A stretch of DNA of 21,473 bases from JAAFHS01 sp046049665. GTDB taxonomy: Bacteria > Pseudomonadota > Alphaproteobacteria > Rhodobacterales > Rhodobacteraceae. The notes under the pieces are model-generated. The model made no database searches, was not told the DNA's origin, and saw nothing but the letters and a program-made list of their open reading frames with translations. Made by a program: the position numbers and the translations under genes. Positions 20,335 to 21,473 of this stretch are shown one piece after another (position 1 is the stretch's first letter; the number at the start of each line of letters is the position of its first letter). The DNA is taken from NCBI GenBank assembly GCA_046049665.1, contig JBJOQW010000095.1, positions 1 through 21,473 of the forward strand, given 5' to 3'.

Positions 20335-21473
20335 ATGAACGATGATCTGGCAGCATGGCGGGCATTGGCGGCAAAAGAGCTGCGGGGGCGCGATCCTGAC
20401 AGCCTGACATGGGACACGCTGGAAGGGATTGCGGTCAAGCCGCTGTATACAGCGGCGGATGTGCGGCACGATCCGGGCCTGCCGGGTGTGGCGCCGTTCA
20501 CGCGGGGGGTGCGGGCGACGATGTATGCCGGGCGGCCATGGACGATCCGGCAATACGCAGGGTTTTCGACAGCCGAGGAAAGCAATGCCTTTTACCGCGC
20601 TGGTTTGGCGGCGGGGCAGCAGGGCGTGTCGGTGGCCTTTGATCTGGCCACGCACCGGGGCTATGATTCCGATCATCCGCGCGTGGTGGGGGATGTGGGC
20701 AAGGCGGGTGTGGCGATTGACAGCGTCGAGGACATGAAAATCCTGTTCGACGGCATTCCCTTGGACCGCGTGTCAGTGTCGATGACGATGAATGGCGCGG
20801 TGATCCCGGTGCTGGCCTGCTTCATTGTGGCGGGTGAGGAACAAGGCGTGCCTCGGGCGGCGCTGTCGGGCACAATTCAGAATGACATTCTGAAAGAGTT
20901 CATGGTGCGCAACACCTATATCTTTCCGCCGGAACCCAGCATGCGCATCGTGGCGGATATCATTGCGTATACGGCAGCCGAGATGCCGAAGTTCAATTCG
21001 ATCAGCATCAGTGGCTATCACATGCAAGAGGCGGGCGCGAACCTTGTGCAGGAACTGGGCTTCACGCTGGCGGATGGGCGGGAATATGTGAAGGCGGCAT
21101 TGGCGCGAGGGATGGATGTGGATGCCTTTGCGCCAAGGCTGAGCTTCTTCTTTGCCATCGGCATGAACTTCTTCATGGAAGTCGCCAAGTTGCGGGCGGC
21201 GCGGCTTTTGTGGGCCGAAATGGTACAGGGCTTCTTACCGAAGAACCCGAAAAGTCTGGCGCTGCGCACGCATTGTCAAACATCGGGGTGGTCGCTGACG
21301 GCGCAAGATGTGTCGAACAACGTCGTGCGCACCTGTGTTGAGGCGATGGCGGCGACGCAGGGGCACACCCAGAGCTTGCACACCAACTCGCTTGACGAGG
21401 CGTTGGCACTCCCGACCGATTTTTCTGCTCGCATCGCTCGAAATACCCAGCTGCAACTGCAGATGGAGTCGGG
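20335..21473 (+). CDS. mcm: Methylmalonyl-CoA mutase, N-terminal part, runs off the window
   Basis: This is the adenosylcobalamin-dependent enzyme that converts methylmalonyl-CoA to succinyl-CoA, used in propionate use and in the ethylmalonyl-CoA pathway. The 379 visible codons cover the substrate TIM barrel: RGVRATMYAGRPWTIRQYAG with the catalytic tyrosine Y64, FSTAEESNAFYRAGLAAGQQ, GTIQNDILKEFMVRNTY, the LRTHCQTSGWSL histidine region and LHTNSLDEALALPTDFSARI. The C-terminal B12 domain lies beyond the end. The close fit to methylmalonyl- rather than ethylmalonyl-CoA mutase is from remembered sequences. The start at 20335 has GGGGAAG upstream; only 58 bases separate it from the divergent DUF4174 gene, so the promoters must overlap. 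Confidence 0.95.
   Translation, partial: MNDDLAAWRALAAKELRGRDPDSLTWDTLEGIAVKPLYTAADVRHDPGLPGVAPFTRGVRATMYAGRPWTIRQYAGFSTAEESNAFYRAGLAAGQQGVSVAFDLATHRGYDSDHPRVVGDVGKAGVAIDSVEDMKILFDGIPLDRVSVSMTMNGAVIPVLACFIVAGEEQGVPRAALSGTIQNDILKEFMVRNTYIFPPEPSMRIVADIIAYTAAEMPKFNSISISGYHMQEAGANLVQELGFTLADGREYVKAALARGMDVDAFAPRLSFFFAIGMNFFMEVAKLRAARLLWAEMVQGFLPKNPKSLALRTHCQTSGWSLTAQDVSNNVVRTCVEAMAATQGHTQSLHTNSLDEALALPTDFSARIARNTQLQLQMES

Noticed and set aside
1..21473. CRISPR arrays, insertion sequences, tRNA and rRNA genes
   Set aside because: No spaced direct repeats, transposase text, terminal inverted repeats, cloverleaf or rRNA signatures were seen.

Overview
The window is most of one arm of a photosynthesis gene cluster (PGC) from a purple phototrophic alphaproteobacterium, most likely a member of the Rhodobacteraceae (Rhodobacter/Roseobacter relatives). 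The grounds are the gene order bchF-N-B-H-L-M-lhaA-puhA-B-C next to divergent ppaA-ppsR and bchG-orf428-bchP-idi, the high-GC coding style, and the close similarity of the proteins (for example PuhA) to the Rhodobacter versions as I remember them. The use of acsF (oxygen-dependent cyclase) together with a wrecked bchE (oxygen-independent cyclase) points to an aerobic anoxygenic phototroph or an oxygen-adapted relative.

Layout. Positions 1-120 do not belong to the cluster by similarity. They are joined abruptly to the first 131 codons of acsF. From 121 to 12690 everything is on the minus strand. Read in transcription order it is bchF, bchN, bchB, bchH, bchL, bchM, lhaA, puhA, puhB, puhC, a 98-residue unknown, then acsF. 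Most junctions overlap by 1-11 bases. A 312-base control region (12691-13002) with two PpsR/CrtJ-type operators separates this superoperon from the plus-strand regulators ppaA (B12-binding antirepressor) and ppsR (PAS-HTH repressor). Positions 15337-15877 hold a degraded fusion of the start of bchE to the end of bchJ. A third PpsR operator lies directly against the ATG of bchG, which begins the operon bchG-orf428-bchP-idi. The cluster ends at about 19825, followed by a convergent exported DUF4174 protein and a divergent, incomplete methylmalonyl-CoA mutase gene that runs off the window.

How it works together. BchH binds protoporphyrin IX for Mg chelation, BchM methylates it and AcsF closes ring E. 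BchLNB reduces ring D, BchF hydrates the 3-vinyl group, and BchG and BchP attach and reduce the phytyl tail, with Idi feeding isoprenoid supply. LhaA, Orf428 and PuhB/PuhC help insert pigment and assemble LH1 and the reaction centre around PuhA. PpsR represses and PpaA relieves repression through the operators described.

The most notable points are the bchE'-'bchJ deletion scar sitting exactly where those genes stand in Rhodobacter, a predicted leaderless bchG promoter whose core is covered by a perfect PpsR site, retention of a B12-sensing regulator although the B12-dependent cyclase is gone, and the abrupt break inside acsF. I see no mobile element, CRISPR array, tRNA or rRNA.
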